A DNA stretch of 64,000 nucleotides from Acidobacteriota bacterium (GTDB lineage Bacteria > Acidobacteriota > Vicinamibacteria > Fen-336). The DNA is taken from positions 54,647 to 118,646 of the forward strand of contig JAJDNS010000073.1 in the NCBI GenBank assembly GCA_022340585.1, written 5' to 3'. Below the pieces are notes generated by a model, which saw nothing but the letters and a program-made list of their open reading frames with translations, was not told the DNA's origin and searched no databases. The position numbers and the translations under genes are program-made. Each line of letters opens with the position of its first letter. Positions within the stretch are counted from its first letter, which is position 1. This document shows positions 1 through 7,722 of the stretch, one piece after another.

Positions 1-899
1 CCACTCTGGTCGAGGAGGTGCTGCACCGGGCTCTCGCCCGCCGGCTCTACCGGGCGGGCGCCGAGCCGGGGCTGCACCGCACGATCGAGGGCGCCGAGGC
101 CATCGACAAGGTCGTGGCCATCGACCAGAGCCCGATCGGCCGTACCCCCCGCTCGAACCCCGCCACCTACACCGGGGCCTTCGCCTTCATTCGAGAGATG
201 TTCAGCCTCGTCCCCGAGGCCCGGGCTCGCGGATACCGGCCGGGGCGGTTCTCGTTCAACGTGAAGGGGGGCCGATGTGAGGCGTGCCAGGGTGATGGCG
301 TCCGCCGTGTGGAGATGCACTTCCTGCCCGACGTCTTCGTGCAATGCGAGTCGTGCCGGGGGCGTCGCTACAACCGGGAGACTCTCGAGATCCTCTACCA
401 CGACCGGAGCATCGCCGACGTGCTCGACATGAGCGTGGACGAGGCGCGTGAGACCCTCGCCGCCCACCCCCGCCTCGCCCGAATTCTCGGCACGCTGAAG
501 GAGGTGGGGCTGGGCTACCTGCGTTTGGGCCAGAGCGCCGCGACGCTCTCCGGGGGCGAGGCGCAGCGCGTGAAGCTGGCGCGCGAGCTGGGCCGACGGG
601 AGACCGGCCGAACCCTCTACCTGCTGGACGAGCCTACGACCGGGCTGCACGTCGACGACGTGCGCCGGCTGCTCGAGGTGCTGGGCCGCCTCGTGGACGC
701 CGGCAACACCGTGGTGGTGGTCGAGCACAACCTGGAGGTCATCAAGTGCGCGGACCGGGTGATTGACCTCGGTCCCGAGGCCGGCGCCGGCGGGGGCCGG
801 GTGGTTGTGGCGGGTACGCCCGAGGCGGTGGCCCGCTCGCGCCGCAGCCACACCGCCCGGTACCTCCGTCCCGCCCTCGGCCGCCGCCGCCGGGGTTAG
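1..899 (+). CDS. uvrA: UvrA excinuclease ATPase subunit, C-terminal part (cut by window start)
   Basis: DNA damage-recognition ATPase of the UvrABC nucleotide excision repair complex. Only the C-terminal ~298 residues are present; the open frame runs into the left edge (codons from base 3), so the internal GTG at 18 is not a real start. The first residues, [15 protein letters not shown], follow directly after where the second Walker A would lie. The second zinc finger is visible as CEAC...CESC. It is followed by the ABC signature [12 protein letters not shown], Walker [13 protein letters not shown] and the switch histidine in [20 protein letters not shown]. All C-terminal motifs are intact. 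The stop is a TAG at 897-899, followed by the lpxC regulatory region. Identification is near certain. Confidence 0.97.
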   Translation, partial: TLVEEVLHRALARRLYRAGAEPGLHRTIEGAEAIDKVVAIDQSPIGRTPRSNPATYTGAFAFIREMFSLVPEARARGYRPGRFSFNVKGGRCEACQGDGVRRVEMHFLPDVFVQCESCRGRRYNRETLEILYHDRSIADVLDMSVDEARETLAAHPRLARILGTLKEVGLGYLRLGQSAATLSGGEAQRVKLARELGRRETGRTLYLLDEPTTGLHVDDVRRLLEVLGRLVDAGNTVVVVEHNLEVIKCADRVIDLGPEAGAGGGRVVVAGTPEAVARSRRSHTARYLRPALGRRRRG

Positions 900-912
900 G
901 GCCGCAGCCGAT

Positions 913-960
913 GTGGTCCCGGAGCCACGGACGAGACGAAAGCTGTGGTCCGGGGGCCAC
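913..960 (+). promoter_or_regulatory. Two 16-bp near-palindromic repeats, candidate activator-binding sites upstream of lpxC
   Basis: Two copies of GTGGTCCSGGRGCCAC lie at 913-928 and 945-960. They match at 14 of 16 positions and each is an imperfect inverted repeat (GTGG...CCAC). Centres are 32 bp apart, about three helical turns, so both would face the same side of the DNA. They sit roughly 95-130 bp upstream of the start site predicted from the sigma-54 promoter at 1024-1040, the usual distance for enhancer sites of sigma-54 activators. The repeat is directly visible; the role is inferred. Confidence 0.5.
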
Positions 961-1023
961 GCCCCGCGCCCCCGTCCCGTGATCCAAACTGAAGCAGGAG
1001 AGGGACTTGAGGCCACCCTCCGG

Positions 1024-1040
1024 TTGGCACCACCCTTGCT
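1024..1040 (+). promoter_or_regulatory. Sigma-54 (RpoN) promoter of lpxC
   Basis: TTGGCAC, five bases, then TTGCT: a full match to the sigma-54 consensus TGGCAC-N5-TTGCW. The invariant GG (1026-1027) and GC (1038-1039) are separated by exactly ten bases. The transcript would begin near 1051, giving a leader of about 24 nt with GGGAG ahead of the lpxC ATG. No better sigma-70 promoter is seen between uvrA and lpxC. Confidence 0.7.
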
Positions 1041-1074
1041 TTAGCGCCGGCGGTCGTCGCTTCTTGGGAGCTGC

Positions 1075-1986
1075 ATGGGCTACAGACGAACGCTGAGACG
1101 CGAAGTGGCGTGCACAGGCATCGGTCTTCATTCTGGCCGTGCGGTCCACCTGCGTCTTCGCCCCGCTCCTGCCGAGCACGGGATCCGCTTCCTGCGGGCG
1201 GACGTGGGGGTCGAGATCCCGGCGACGCTGCAGTACCTGGGCGGTCAGGACCACGCCACGACCCTGACCCGTGACGGAGTCTCCATCGGTACGATCGAGC
1301 ACCTCCTGGCTGCGCTCGGCGGCCTCGGCATCGACGACGTCCTCGTCGAGGTTGACGGACCCGAGGTCCCGGTTCTCGACGGAAGCGCCGCGCCCTTCGT
1401 GATGCTGCTCCACGAGGCGGGTCTTCGCCCCCTGGCCGTGCCCCGCCTCCACGTGAAGGTCCTGGAGCCCGTCGAAGTGGTGCGGGGAGCCAAGAGCGTG
1501 CGCCTGCTCCCCGCCGACCACTTCGAGGTAGCCTACTCGATCGGCTTCGACCATCCCCTCCTGCGCCATCAATCCTTCGCCTTGCGGGTGACCCCCCGAG
1601 CCTTCACCGACGCCATATCGTCCGCCCGCACGTTCGGCTTCCTTCGTGACGTCGAGATGCTGCGCAAGAGCGGGCTCGCCCTCGGCGGCAGCCTGGAGAA
1701 CGCGGTGGTCATTGGTGAGACCGGTGTCCTGAACAACAAGCTCCGATTCGCCGACGAGTTCGTGCGGCACAAGATCCTGGACGCCGTCGGTGATCTCACG
1801 CTTCTCGCCCACCCGCTCGTCGGTCGCCTGGAGGCGACCCGGGCCGGCCACGCGCTGCACGCCGAGGTGGCCCAGAAGCTCCTCTCGATCCCCACCGCCT
1901 GGGAGCTCGTGCCTCGTCCCGGCATCCCCACGCTGGAAGCGGTGGCTCGGGCGCCCGAGCCCCGGCTGCAGCCCGCGGAAGCGTAG
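1075..1986 (+). CDS. lpxC: UDP-3-O-acyl-N-acetylglucosamine deacetylase LpxC
   Basis: Zinc-dependent cytosolic deacetylase catalysing the first committed step of lipid A synthesis, so the organism makes LPS or a lipid A-like glycolipid. The 303 residues match the usual length. Family landmarks are GIGLHSGR near the N-terminus, TIEHLLAALGGLGIDD with a zinc-binding His, VPVLDGSAAPFV, the second metal-binding region RFADEFVRHKILDAVGDL (H and D ligands), and GHALH near the end with the catalytic His. The ATG at 1075 is preceded by GGGAG. The gene stands alone: uvrA lies upstream on the same strand, and the DUF1573 gene converges tail-to-tail with one base between the stop codons. The promoter region argues for sigma-54 control, which is unusual for this gene. 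Confidence 0.96.
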   Translation: MGYRRTLRREVACTGIGLHSGRAVHLRLRPAPAEHGIRFLRADVGVEIPATLQYLGGQDHATTLTRDGVSIGTIEHLLAALGGLGIDDVLVEVDGPEVPVLDGSAAPFVMLLHEAGLRPLAVPRLHVKVLEPVEVVRGAKSVRLLPADHFEVAYSIGFDHPLLRHQSFALRVTPRAFTDAISSARTFGFLRDVEMLRKSGLALGGSLENAVVIGETGVLNNKLRFADEFVRHKILDAVGDLTLLAHPLVGRLEATRAGHALHAEVAQKLLSIPTAWELVPRPGIPTLEAVARAPEPRLQPAEA

Positions 1987-1987
1987 C

Positions 1988-2383
1988 CTACCGCGTCTTC
2001 GTGACGACGGTGGCGCGCAGACGAATCTTCAGCGTCGGCGTCTTCGAGTCGTTCGATTGGACCAGCACCTCGTGCTCGATGGTGCCCGAGGCGGTCCGGG
2101 TCTCGACCGTGACCCGCAGCGGAGTCGACTCCCCGGGGGCGAGAGTCGAAACCTCGGTTGCTGCCGCAGTGCAGCCGCAAGACTTCGAGATGCGCTCGAT
2201 GACGAGCGCCTCGTCCCCGAGGTTGCGGAGGCGGAACTCCTTGCGCAACGTCCGATCGGGGAGCACCTTGCCGAAGTCGAAGCTCTCCGGCTCGACGCGG
2301 ATGCGCGGTCCCCGGGCTTCCTCGCCGAGCACCGTCGTCGCCAACACCAGGGCGACGGCGAGCAGGACCCCGCGGCCCCTCAT
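1988..2383 (-). CDS. Exported DUF1573-domain protein
   Basis: A 131-residue protein with a signal peptide (RGRGVLLAVALVLATTVLG) followed by one DUF1573 domain. The family hallmark is seen in FDFGKVLPDRTLRKEFRLRNLG and the SKSCGCTAA cysteine motif, which continues into an Ig-like beta sandwich with ...ESTPLRVTVETR. DUF1573 proteins are extracytoplasmic, of unknown function, and common in Bacteroidota and Acidobacteriota. The start codon overlaps the stop of the preceding small gene (ATGA), so the two are probably co-translated. It is the last gene of the long minus-strand run and ends one base from the stop of lpxC. Confidence 0.85.
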   Translation of the reverse strand: MRGRGVLLAVALVLATTVLGEEARGPRIRVEPESFDFGKVLPDRTLRKEFRLRNLGDEALVIERISKSCGCTAAATEVSTLAPGESTPLRVTVETRTASGTIEHEVLVQSNDSKTPTLKIRLRATVVTKTR

Positions 2384-2685
2384 CGAGCGCCTCCGGCGGA
2401 GCGTCTCCGTCCCTTCTTCTTCGGGGCGGTCAGGCGCCTCATGTAGGCGTCTAGCATCTCATTCTCATACGTCACGGAGTTGAGGAAGAGGCTCTCGATG
2501 AGATACCGCCTTCGATCCTCTTCACTCATCTGATCCACGAGCCCTTCGATCTCGCGCATCATGTCCTCGAAGGACACCTTGAGCTGGAGCCGGAGGGTGA
2601 CCTCGCGGTAGAGGGCCTCCAGCACGCCGAGGAGGTCGCCGTCGAGGGACAGTTCGTAGCCGGTAGACAAGCGTGCCCGACTCAT
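2380..2685 (-). CDS. Conserved hypothetical protein (101 aa) of the ECF/STAS operon
   Basis: I do not recognise a family. The protein is soluble and predicted mostly helical, with a well-formed amphipathic stretch SFEDMMREIEGLVDQMSEEDRRRYLIESLFLNSVT, and ends in a basic tail (KKKGRRR). It overlaps the STAS gene upstream and the DUF1573 gene downstream by four bases each (ATGA), a strong sign of a genuine, translationally coupled gene. Its position after an ECF sigma factor and a STAS protein suggests a partner or adaptor in that regulatory unit, but nothing in the sequence proves it. Confidence 0.7.
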   Translation of the reverse strand: MSRARLSTGYELSLDGDLLGVLEALYREVTLRLQLKVSFEDMMREIEGLVDQMSEEDRRRYLIESLFLNSVTYENEMLDAYMRRLTAPKKKGRRRSAGGAR

Positions 2686-3038
2686 TGTCCTGCTTCCTGG
2701 GACGCGAAGGCGGTGAGGGCCTCGTCCTCGTCACGGTGCAACGGGACGATCTTGTGGACCCCGGTCATGGAGATCATCGTCTCCACGCGCGGCTGGAGCC
2801 CGGAGAGTCGCAGGGCCCCCCCCTTCTCCTGGAGCAGCCGGTGGATGTCCATGAGGCAGCCGATGGACGCGCTGTCGAGGTAGCCCACGCCCTGCAGGTC
2901 GATCACGACCTTGCGGGCGCCGCCCTCGACCCTCTGCTGGACTTCGGAGAAGAAGGCCGACAAGACCGGATACGTCAGCTTGGCTTCCTTGACGCGGACG
3001 ACGGTCACGTCGCCACGCGTGTCGAACGCGAGTTCCAT
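2682..3038 (-). CDS. STAS-domain protein (anti-sigma-factor-antagonist type)
   Basis: 118 residues, entirely one STAS domain as in SpoIIAA/RsbV: a beta strand start (MELAFDTRGDVTVVRVKEAKLTYP), then VVIDLQGVGYLDSASIGCLMDIHRLL with the DSAS region holding the usual phosphorylatable serine, and a C-terminal GVHKIVPLHRDEDEAL. Such proteins bind anti-sigma kinases in partner switching. I chose ATG 3038 over GTG 3041 because GGGAGG is seven bases upstream of it. The ATG overlaps the stop of the ECF sigma gene by one base. No SpoIIAB/RsbW-type kinase is in the window, so its partner is unknown. Confidence 0.85.
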   Translation of the reverse strand: MELAFDTRGDVTVVRVKEAKLTYPVLSAFFSEVQQRVEGGARKVVIDLQGVGYLDSASIGCLMDIHRLLQEKGGALRLSGLQPRVETMISMTGVHKIVPLHRDEDEALTAFASQEAGQ

Positions 3039-3715
3039 CACCTCACCTCCCGTCGGCCGGCGCCTGCGCGTCCCCGGGGGTGCCGACCCGGCTGCTGTGC
3101 GCGGAGAAGGAGCCGGCCCAGCTCCTCCCGTCCCCGGTTGATCCGACTCTTCACCGTGCCCTCGGGAAGGGAGAGCCGGGTTGCCATCTCATGGTAGGTC
3201 AGCCCCTGGAGATCACGGAGGATCACCGCCTCCCGCAGCTTCTCGGGAAGCTGTTCGAGCCCCCGCCGCATGAGGCTCCGACGGTCCTGGTCCTCGAGGG
3301 CGCGATAGGGGTTTCCGTACGACGCGGGCGCGAGGTCGAAGGCAAGGGCATCCTCGACCAGCACCTCCTTCTCGCGCTTGCTCGCCCGGTAGTGGTCGAT
3401 GCAGTAGTTGCGGGAGACGCTGGACAGCCAGGTGCTGAAGTCGGCGTCACGGTTGAACTTGTCCAGGCTCTTGAAGACCTTGAGGAAGATCTCCTGGGTC
3501 AGGTCCTCGGCCTCGTCGAACTTGCCTGTGAACTTGTAGGCAATGTGGAAGACCCTGCGCCGGAAGCGCACGACCACCATCTCCCACGCCGCGTTGTCCT
3601 TCCGCAGGCATCGCTCGATGAGCTCCGCGTCGGAAGGGGAGATCTTCCCCTCGTGCAAAGGCCTCGTTCCTGCGGCACGGTTGTTTTCCGCGACTGCCGC
3701 CGGAACAAAGATCAT
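3038..3715 (-). CDS. RNA polymerase ECF sigma factor
   Basis: 225-residue sigma-70 family protein of the extracytoplasmic-function type. Region 2 is seen in DNAAWEMVVVRFRRRVFHIAYKF and FDEAEDLTQEIFLKVFKSL (2.2, core binding), with the -10-recognition segment FSTWLSSVSRNYCIDHYR. Region 4 is LEQLPEKLREAVILRDLQGLTYHEMATRLSLPEGTVKSRINRGRE with a clear helix-turn-helix. There is no region 3. The ATG at 3715 has GAGGAG at good spacing. No anti-sigma factor follows; instead a STAS protein is coupled to its stop codon. The C-terminal ~20 residues are low complexity (RHPRGRAGAGRR) and probably unstructured. Confidence 0.92.
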   Translation of the reverse strand: MIFVPAAVAENNRAAGTRPLHEGKISPSDAELIERCLRKDNAAWEMVVVRFRRRVFHIAYKFTGKFDEAEDLTQEIFLKVFKSLDKFNRDADFSTWLSSVSRNYCIDHYRASKREKEVLVEDALAFDLAPASYGNPYRALEDQDRRSLMRRGLEQLPEKLREAVILRDLQGLTYHEMATRLSLPEGTVKSRINRGREELGRLLLRAQQPGRHPRGRAGAGRREVR

Positions 3716-3752
3716 AGAGGCTCCTCGCCCGGCGGGTCAATCAGCGCCGGGA

Positions 3753-4691
3753 TCACTCGAGGTCGGGGCGTCCCGCAGCCGTCCAGGCCGTGTACCAGTA
3801 GCTCCCGGCGTCCTCGGCGGCGTGGGAGAGCCGCTCTCGCAGGATGGGCCCCGCGCGGCGGGCGAAGTCGTCGAAGAAGAACTCGTCGTATCCCTGCTTG
3901 CCACGCCGGGCCAGTGCGTCGAGATAGAGGATGTTGTCGACCCAGACGTAGGACTCGAGCATGATGGAGAAGACGTACTCCCGGGGATGGTCCAGAAAGT
4001 TGGCGGCGTCGGCGTCGAGCTTCAGATCCTTGCCCATCGCCTGGGGCAGCCTCTCGGTGAGGCGCAGCCACAGGCCGTGCTGACCCGTTTCCTGCCCGTC
4101 GAAGTTCCGGGTCAGGCTCAGCGGGCTGTTCAGGTCCACTATGAGGCCGGCCAGGAAGTCCGACTCGCCGAGGATCCGGGTCTTGTCTCCCGCGCGGTAG
4201 GCCTCGAGAAGTCGGTCGTACGACTCGTAGACGAGCCAGGGAAGCCGGCCGACCTTCTCCGCTTCCTCGCCGAACTTCGCTTTGAGGGCCGCTTCCGAGC
4301 GGGGTAGCCCCTCGAAGGGGAAGGGCAGCAGCTGATCCACGAGAAACCGCCGATCCGGCCCCCGCTCGGGGAACACGGGCTCGAGGGCCTGGGAGGGCAT
4401 CTCCTCCCGGTGGTTCTCGTAGAACTTCTTGATCTGCTTCGGAAGAGCGTCGATGGCCTCCCGTACCACCACGCGGTGGGCCAGCTCCCGGAGCTCGAGG
4501 CGGTCGCTGTCCGGCCCGCTCCTCCCTCCGCCAGGGGGCTGGGCGTCGGCGGGGCGGGCTCCGATCGTTCCCCCCACCAACAAGACGGCGGCGAGAGCCG
4601 CGATCGTCCCCCGGCCGAGGACACGGTTGCCACCAGGAGTTCGTGGCCCGGGCCAAGGCAGCCGGCCGCAGGCCGGTTCGGTCCTCTTCAT
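3753..4691 (-). CDS. Exported protein of unknown function
   Basis: About 312 residues. The start at ATG 4691 is supported by AGGGGAGGA seven bases upstream; a longer in-frame start at 4796 lacks this. The N-terminus is a long signal sequence with hydrophobic core TIAALAAVLLVGGTIGA and a likely cleavage after ARPADAQ. The mature part is soluble and largely helical, rich in acidic and aromatic residues (IDALPKQIKKFYENHREEMPS; LPWLVYESYDRLLEAYRAG), with no transmembrane segment or familiar motif. It sits between comF and the ECF sigma factor on the same strand, 37 bases from each, and could be part of that stress-response unit. Function unknown. Confidence 0.75.
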   Translation of the reverse strand: MKRTEPACGRLPWPGPRTPGGNRVLGRGTIAALAAVLLVGGTIGARPADAQPPGGGRSGPDSDRLELRELAHRVVVREAIDALPKQIKKFYENHREEMPSQALEPVFPERGPDRRFLVDQLLPFPFEGLPRSEAALKAKFGEEAEKVGRLPWLVYESYDRLLEAYRAGDKTRILGESDFLAGLIVDLNSPLSLTRNFDGQETGQHGLWLRLTERLPQAMGKDLKLDADAANFLDHPREYVFSIMLESYVWVDNILYLDALARRGKQGYDEFFFDDFARRAGPILRERLSHAAEDAGSYWYTAWTAAGRPDLE

Positions 4692-4728
4692 GTCGACATC
4701 CTCCCCTGGCAACGCGCCCCCATGTCGG

Positions 4729-5472
4729 CTACACGACTCGTGCCGCGGAGAGCAATCGCACCTCGTCGGCCCCGGCGTCCCGGAGCGCTCGTGCACAGGC
4801 GTAGGCGGTGGCCCCGGTGGTGAACACGTCGTCGACCAGGGTCACGACGTGGCCGGCGACGAGGCCGCGTCGCCGGACCGCGAAGGCCGCGTCCACGTTG
4901 CGCCGCCGCGCCGCCGCCGAGAGGCCAGCCTGTGGTGCGGTGTCCTTGCGGCGCACCAGAGCCCGGTCTCCACACGGCCTTCCCGTGCGACGCCCCAGCT
5001 CCCGGGCGATGAGCGCCGCCTGATTGAAACCGCGCTCCCGCAGCCGGCGTGGGTGCAGCGGAACCGGAACGAGAACGTCGCTGCTGGCCACGAGATTCCG
5101 GGTGGGCTCGTCCTCGAGCAGCGCTTCCGCCAGCCGACCGGCCACACGCCGCCGGCCCCGGTACTTGAGCTCGTGGATGACCGCGCGGAGCGAACCCTCG
5201 TAGGGTCCGAGGCTGACTCCGGCCGCAAAAGGCTGACGACCGCGGCGGCAGCGACCGCATGTGGGTCGTCCCGGCGGTCGGGGCAGCCCGCACAGGCAGG
5301 CCGGGCCCCTGTGCCGTGGCAGTGCTCGCCAGCACGAGCGGCAGAGGGGGCCCCGTGTGGGTTGGGCCAGCAGGCGGCCGCAGCAGGCGCAGGCCGACGG
5401 GAAGACGACGGTCAGTACCGGCTCGACCAGTCGTCGAGCGGTGGCAGCGGCGGCGGAGAAGCTCATTGGCAC
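4729..5472 (-). CDS. comF: ComF family protein (phosphoribosyltransferase-like)
   Basis: 247 residues. The N-terminal half carries zinc-binding cysteine pairs (CACCGRLL...CRSCW...CLCGLP...CGRC) and the C-terminal half is a PRTase fold. The PRPP-loop-like segment is VVTLVDDVFTTGATAYACARAL, and RERGFNQAALIARELG plus RRKDTAPQAGLSAAARRRNV are family hallmarks. In naturally competent bacteria ComF takes part in DNA uptake; elsewhere its role is unclear. Start is GTG 5472 or ATG 5466, neither with a strong ribosome-binding site; it follows the DksA-like gene by seven bases and is presumably co-transcribed. Confidence 0.9.
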   Translation of the reverse strand: MPMSFSAAAATARRLVEPVLTVVFPSACACCGRLLAQPTRGPLCRSCWRALPRHRGPACLCGLPRPPGRPTCGRCRRGRQPFAAGVSLGPYEGSLRAVIHELKYRGRRRVAGRLAEALLEDEPTRNLVASSDVLVPVPLHPRRLRERGFNQAALIARELGRRTGRPCGDRALVRRKDTAPQAGLSAAARRRNVDAAFAVRRRGLVAGHVVTLVDDVFTTGATAYACARALRDAGADEVRLLSAARVV

Positions 5473-5479
5473 CGGGGGC

Positions 5480-5833
5480 TCAGAGTTGTCCGAGCTCCTG
5501 CTTCTCCTGGCAGCTGATGCACAGCGTGGCCCAGGGCACGGCCTGGAGACGCTTGAGATTCAGGGTGTCCTCGCACGAGGCGCAGACGCCATAGCGACGA
5601 CTCTCGATTCGGGAGAGCGCGTCGTCCACCTGCTGCAGGAGCCTGCGTTCGGAGTTCGACAGGCTGAACAGGAACTCCTTGGTGTAGGAGTTCGCGGCCT
5701 TGTCGGCGATGTCCTGCGACGGCTCCCCGTCGGCCTCCATCCCGTAGCTCTTGTTCTTCGTGAAGGTTTCGAGGATCTCCTGCTTCTTCGTGAGCAGCCT
5801 CTCCTGAAACAGCTTCATCTTCTTTCGATCCAT
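5480..5833 (-). CDS. TraR/DksA family zinc-finger protein
   Basis: 117 residues with the DksA architecture: an N-terminal helical hairpin (MKLFQERLLTKKQEILETF... and FSLSNSERRLLQQVDDALSRIE) and a C-terminal C4 zinc finger (YGVCASCEDTLNLKRLQAVPWATLCISC). Family members bind the RNA polymerase secondary channel and tune transcription, often with ppGpp. The acidic residues at the hairpin tip that define true DksA (DxxDxA) are partly present in SQDIADKAANS, so it may be functional, but I cannot separate DksA from the wider YbiI/YocK-like group. AAGGA precedes the ATG at 5833. It follows the sigma-54 activator gene by 16 bases. Confidence 0.88.
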   Translation of the reverse strand: MDRKKMKLFQERLLTKKQEILETFTKNKSYGMEADGEPSQDIADKAANSYTKEFLFSLSNSERRLLQQVDDALSRIESRRYGVCASCEDTLNLKRLQAVPWATLCISCQEKQELGQL

Positions 5834-5849
5834 GTGCCGTCCTTTCCCC

Positions 5850-6803
5850 CTAGCTGATCCCGTATCGCCGCCTCTTCTCCCAGAGTGCCTTGCGCGAGAT
5901 GCCCAGCACTCCTGCTGCCCGTGTCTGGTTTCCCTGGACTGCGTCGAGAACGTAGCGGATGTAGGCGAGCTCGACGTCCTTGAGCGTGGGCCGCCGGTCC
6001 CGCCCGGCCCACAGGGTGGCCGGCTGCTCGAGCACCTGTGGGGGCAGCGCCGTCGGTGTCACCTCGCCTCTCGCGGTCAGGATCGCTGCCCTCTCGACGA
6101 CCGACCGGAGCTCCCGCACGTTGCCCGGCCAGAGGTAGCCCTTGAGCAACTCCGCCGCCTCGGGAGCGAAGCCGGAGGCCTCGGAGGTCCCTCGCTCCCT
6201 CTCGCGGGCCAGGAAGCTCTCGGCCAGCGGCAGAATGTCCTCGCGGCGGTTGCGGAGGGGCGGCAGACGCAGCGGCACCACGTTGAGGCGATGGTAGAGA
6301 TCCTCTCGAAAGCGCCCGCCGCGGACTGCCTCGGCGAGGTCGACGTTGGATGAGGCGACGAAACGCACGTCGACGTCGATCGTCCGGGTGCCGCCCACCC
6401 TCTCGAAGCGCCGCTCCTCGACGACCCGCAGGAGCTTGGCCTGCATGGGGGGAGCCAGATCCTGGATCTGGTCGAAGTAGACGGTGCCCCCGGCCGCCAT
6501 CTCGATCTTACCGGCCTTGGCGTGCCGGGCATCGGTGAAGGCGCCACGCTCGTGTCCGAACAGCTCCGATTCCAGCAGCTCCCCCGGGATCGAGGGGCAG
6601 TGCACCTTGATGAAGGGCCCTTCGCCCCGAGGCCCCCCGTAGTGGAGCCAGTGCGCCACCAGGTCCTTGCCGGTCCCGCTCTCTCCCTCTACGAGAACCG
6701 GGCTGCGGGTCTCGGCCAGGCGAAGGACGAGAGGGAGCAGCTCATGCATGGCCCGGGAGGACGCGACGACGCCCGGCATCGCCGCTCGCGTGGCCACGCT
6801 CAT
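5850..6803 (-). CDS. Sigma-54 activator (AAA+ plus Fis-type HTH) with altered catalytic motifs
   Basis: 317 residues with no N-terminal receiver or sensor domain; the AAA+ domain begins almost at once. Walker A is GESGTGKD (res. 40-47), the R-finger region FREDLYHRLNVVPLRLPPLRNR is normal (165 on), and the C-terminus has a Fis-like HTH (GNQTRAAGVLGISRKALWEKRRRYGIS). Two key motifs differ from the family. The sigma-54-contacting loop reads GAFTDA (87-92) rather than GAFTGA. Walker B reads YFDQ (109-112) instead of the usual D-E; the CAG codon was checked on the DNA. The Glu-to-Gln change should slow ATP hydrolysis. The start overlaps the rsfS stop (ATGA). It could act on sigma-54 promoters such as that of lpxC; this is inference. 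Confidence 0.9.
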   Translation of the reverse strand: MSVATRAAMPGVVASSRAMHELLPLVLRLAETRSPVLVEGESGTGKDLVAHWLHYGGPRGEGPFIKVHCPSIPGELLESELFGHERGAFTDARHAKAGKIEMAAGGTVYFDQIQDLAPPMQAKLLRVVEERRFERVGGTRTIDVDVRFVASSNVDLAEAVRGGRFREDLYHRLNVVPLRLPPLRNRREDILPLAESFLARERERGTSEASGFAPEAAELLKGYLWPGNVRELRSVVERAAILTARGEVTPTALPPQVLEQPATLWAGRDRRPTLKDVELAYIRYVLDAVQGNQTRAAGVLGISRKALWEKRRRYGIS

Positions 6804-7147
6804 TCTTCGACCTCCAACCGGTTGGCCCCGTTCCACAACCGCTCGAGGTCGTAGAAGGCGCGCGTCGAGGGAGTGAACACATGGACGACGAAGTGATCGT
6901 AGTCCAGAAGGATCCACTCCTGGCGTGGATAGCCTTCCACGTGGGTGGGTCGCCATCCCTCCTGCTCGCGCATCGCGTCGCGAACGGCGTCGGCGATGGC
7001 CACGAGCTGACGCTGGTTGGTTCCGGAGAGCAGAACGAAGAAGTCGGTGAAGTCGGTGGCCGGGCGCAGGTCGAGGACCACCGGATCCTCGGCCTTCTTC
7101 GCGAGGGCCGCCCGAACCGCGGTCTCGACGTGTGCCGGAAGCTTCAT
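6800..7147 (-). CDS. rsfS: Ribosomal silencing factor RsfS
   Basis: 115-residue protein that binds ribosomal protein L14 and blocks joining of the ribosomal subunits under nutrient limitation. The family core is clear: VVLDLRPATDFTDFFVLLSGTNQRQLVAIADAV (the Thr-Asp-x-Phe segment), then GWRPTHVEGYPRQEWILLDYDHFVVHVFTPSTRAFYDLERLW. It directly follows nadD with a four-base overlap, the classical obgE-nadD-rsfS order, and itself overlaps the start of the sigma-54 activator gene. Length and ends are normal. Confidence 0.95.
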   Translation of the reverse strand: MKLPAHVETAVRAALAKKAEDPVVLDLRPATDFTDFFVLLSGTNQRQLVAIADAVRDAMREQEGWRPTHVEGYPRQEWILLDYDHFVVHVFTPSTRAFYDLERLWNGANRLEVEE

Positions 7148-7722
7148 GCGTACAGCCCCCGCCGGGCAATGAACTCCGCCACCGGTACCGGGACGAGGTA
7201 GCGCACGCTTTCGCCTCGGCGCACGTGCTCACGGATCGCGGTGGCGGAGATGGGAAGCGCAGGGCCATCGATCCGAGTCACGCGAGCGCCGGGGAAAGGC
7301 GGAGCTGTGGTTGGCGAGGGCTGCCCGGGGCGCGTCACCACCGCCACCTCCGCGAGGGAGAAGAGCCGTTCGGGCTCCCGCCATTCCGTCATCTCCGGCC
7401 ACGTGTCACCGCCCACCACCAGTACGAGCTCGTCGTCGGGGCGCTCGGCGTGCAGGGACGCCAGCGTGTCGACGGTGTAGCTCGGGCCCGGGCGCTTGAG
7501 CTCGGTCTCCCAGACGGCAAAGCGTGGGTGGCCCGCAGAGGCGAGGCAGGCCATGGTGAACCGATCGAGGGCGGAGGCGAGGGGCCCCGTCCGGTGCGGG
7601 GGCTCCCCCGAGGGGAGGAAGACGACCAGATCGAGGTCCAGCCCCTCGCGAGCGCTCTCGGCCGCCCGGAGATGCCCCAGGTGGATGGGATCGAACGTGC
7701 CGCCCAGGAGACCCACTCTCAC
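7144..7722 (-). CDS. nadD: Nicotinate-nucleotide adenylyltransferase NadD
   Basis: Converts nicotinate mononucleotide and ATP to deamido-NAD in NAD biosynthesis. 192 residues, the normal length. The nucleotidyltransferase signature is GGTFDPIHLGHLRAA at the N-terminus with the paired histidines, and the C-terminal ISATAIREHVRRGESVRYLVP contains the ISxTxIR motif. The GTG start overlaps the obgE stop (GTGA) and its stop overlaps the rsfS start, so the three genes are translationally coupled. Confidence 0.96.
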   Translation of the reverse strand: MRVGLLGGTFDPIHLGHLRAAESAREGLDLDLVVFLPSGEPPHRTGPLASALDRFTMACLASAGHPRFAVWETELKRPGPSYTVDTLASLHAERPDDELVLVVGGDTWPEMTEWREPERLFSLAEVAVVTRPGQPSPTTAPPFPGARVTRIDGPALPISATAIREHVRRGESVRYLVPVPVAEFIARRGLYA

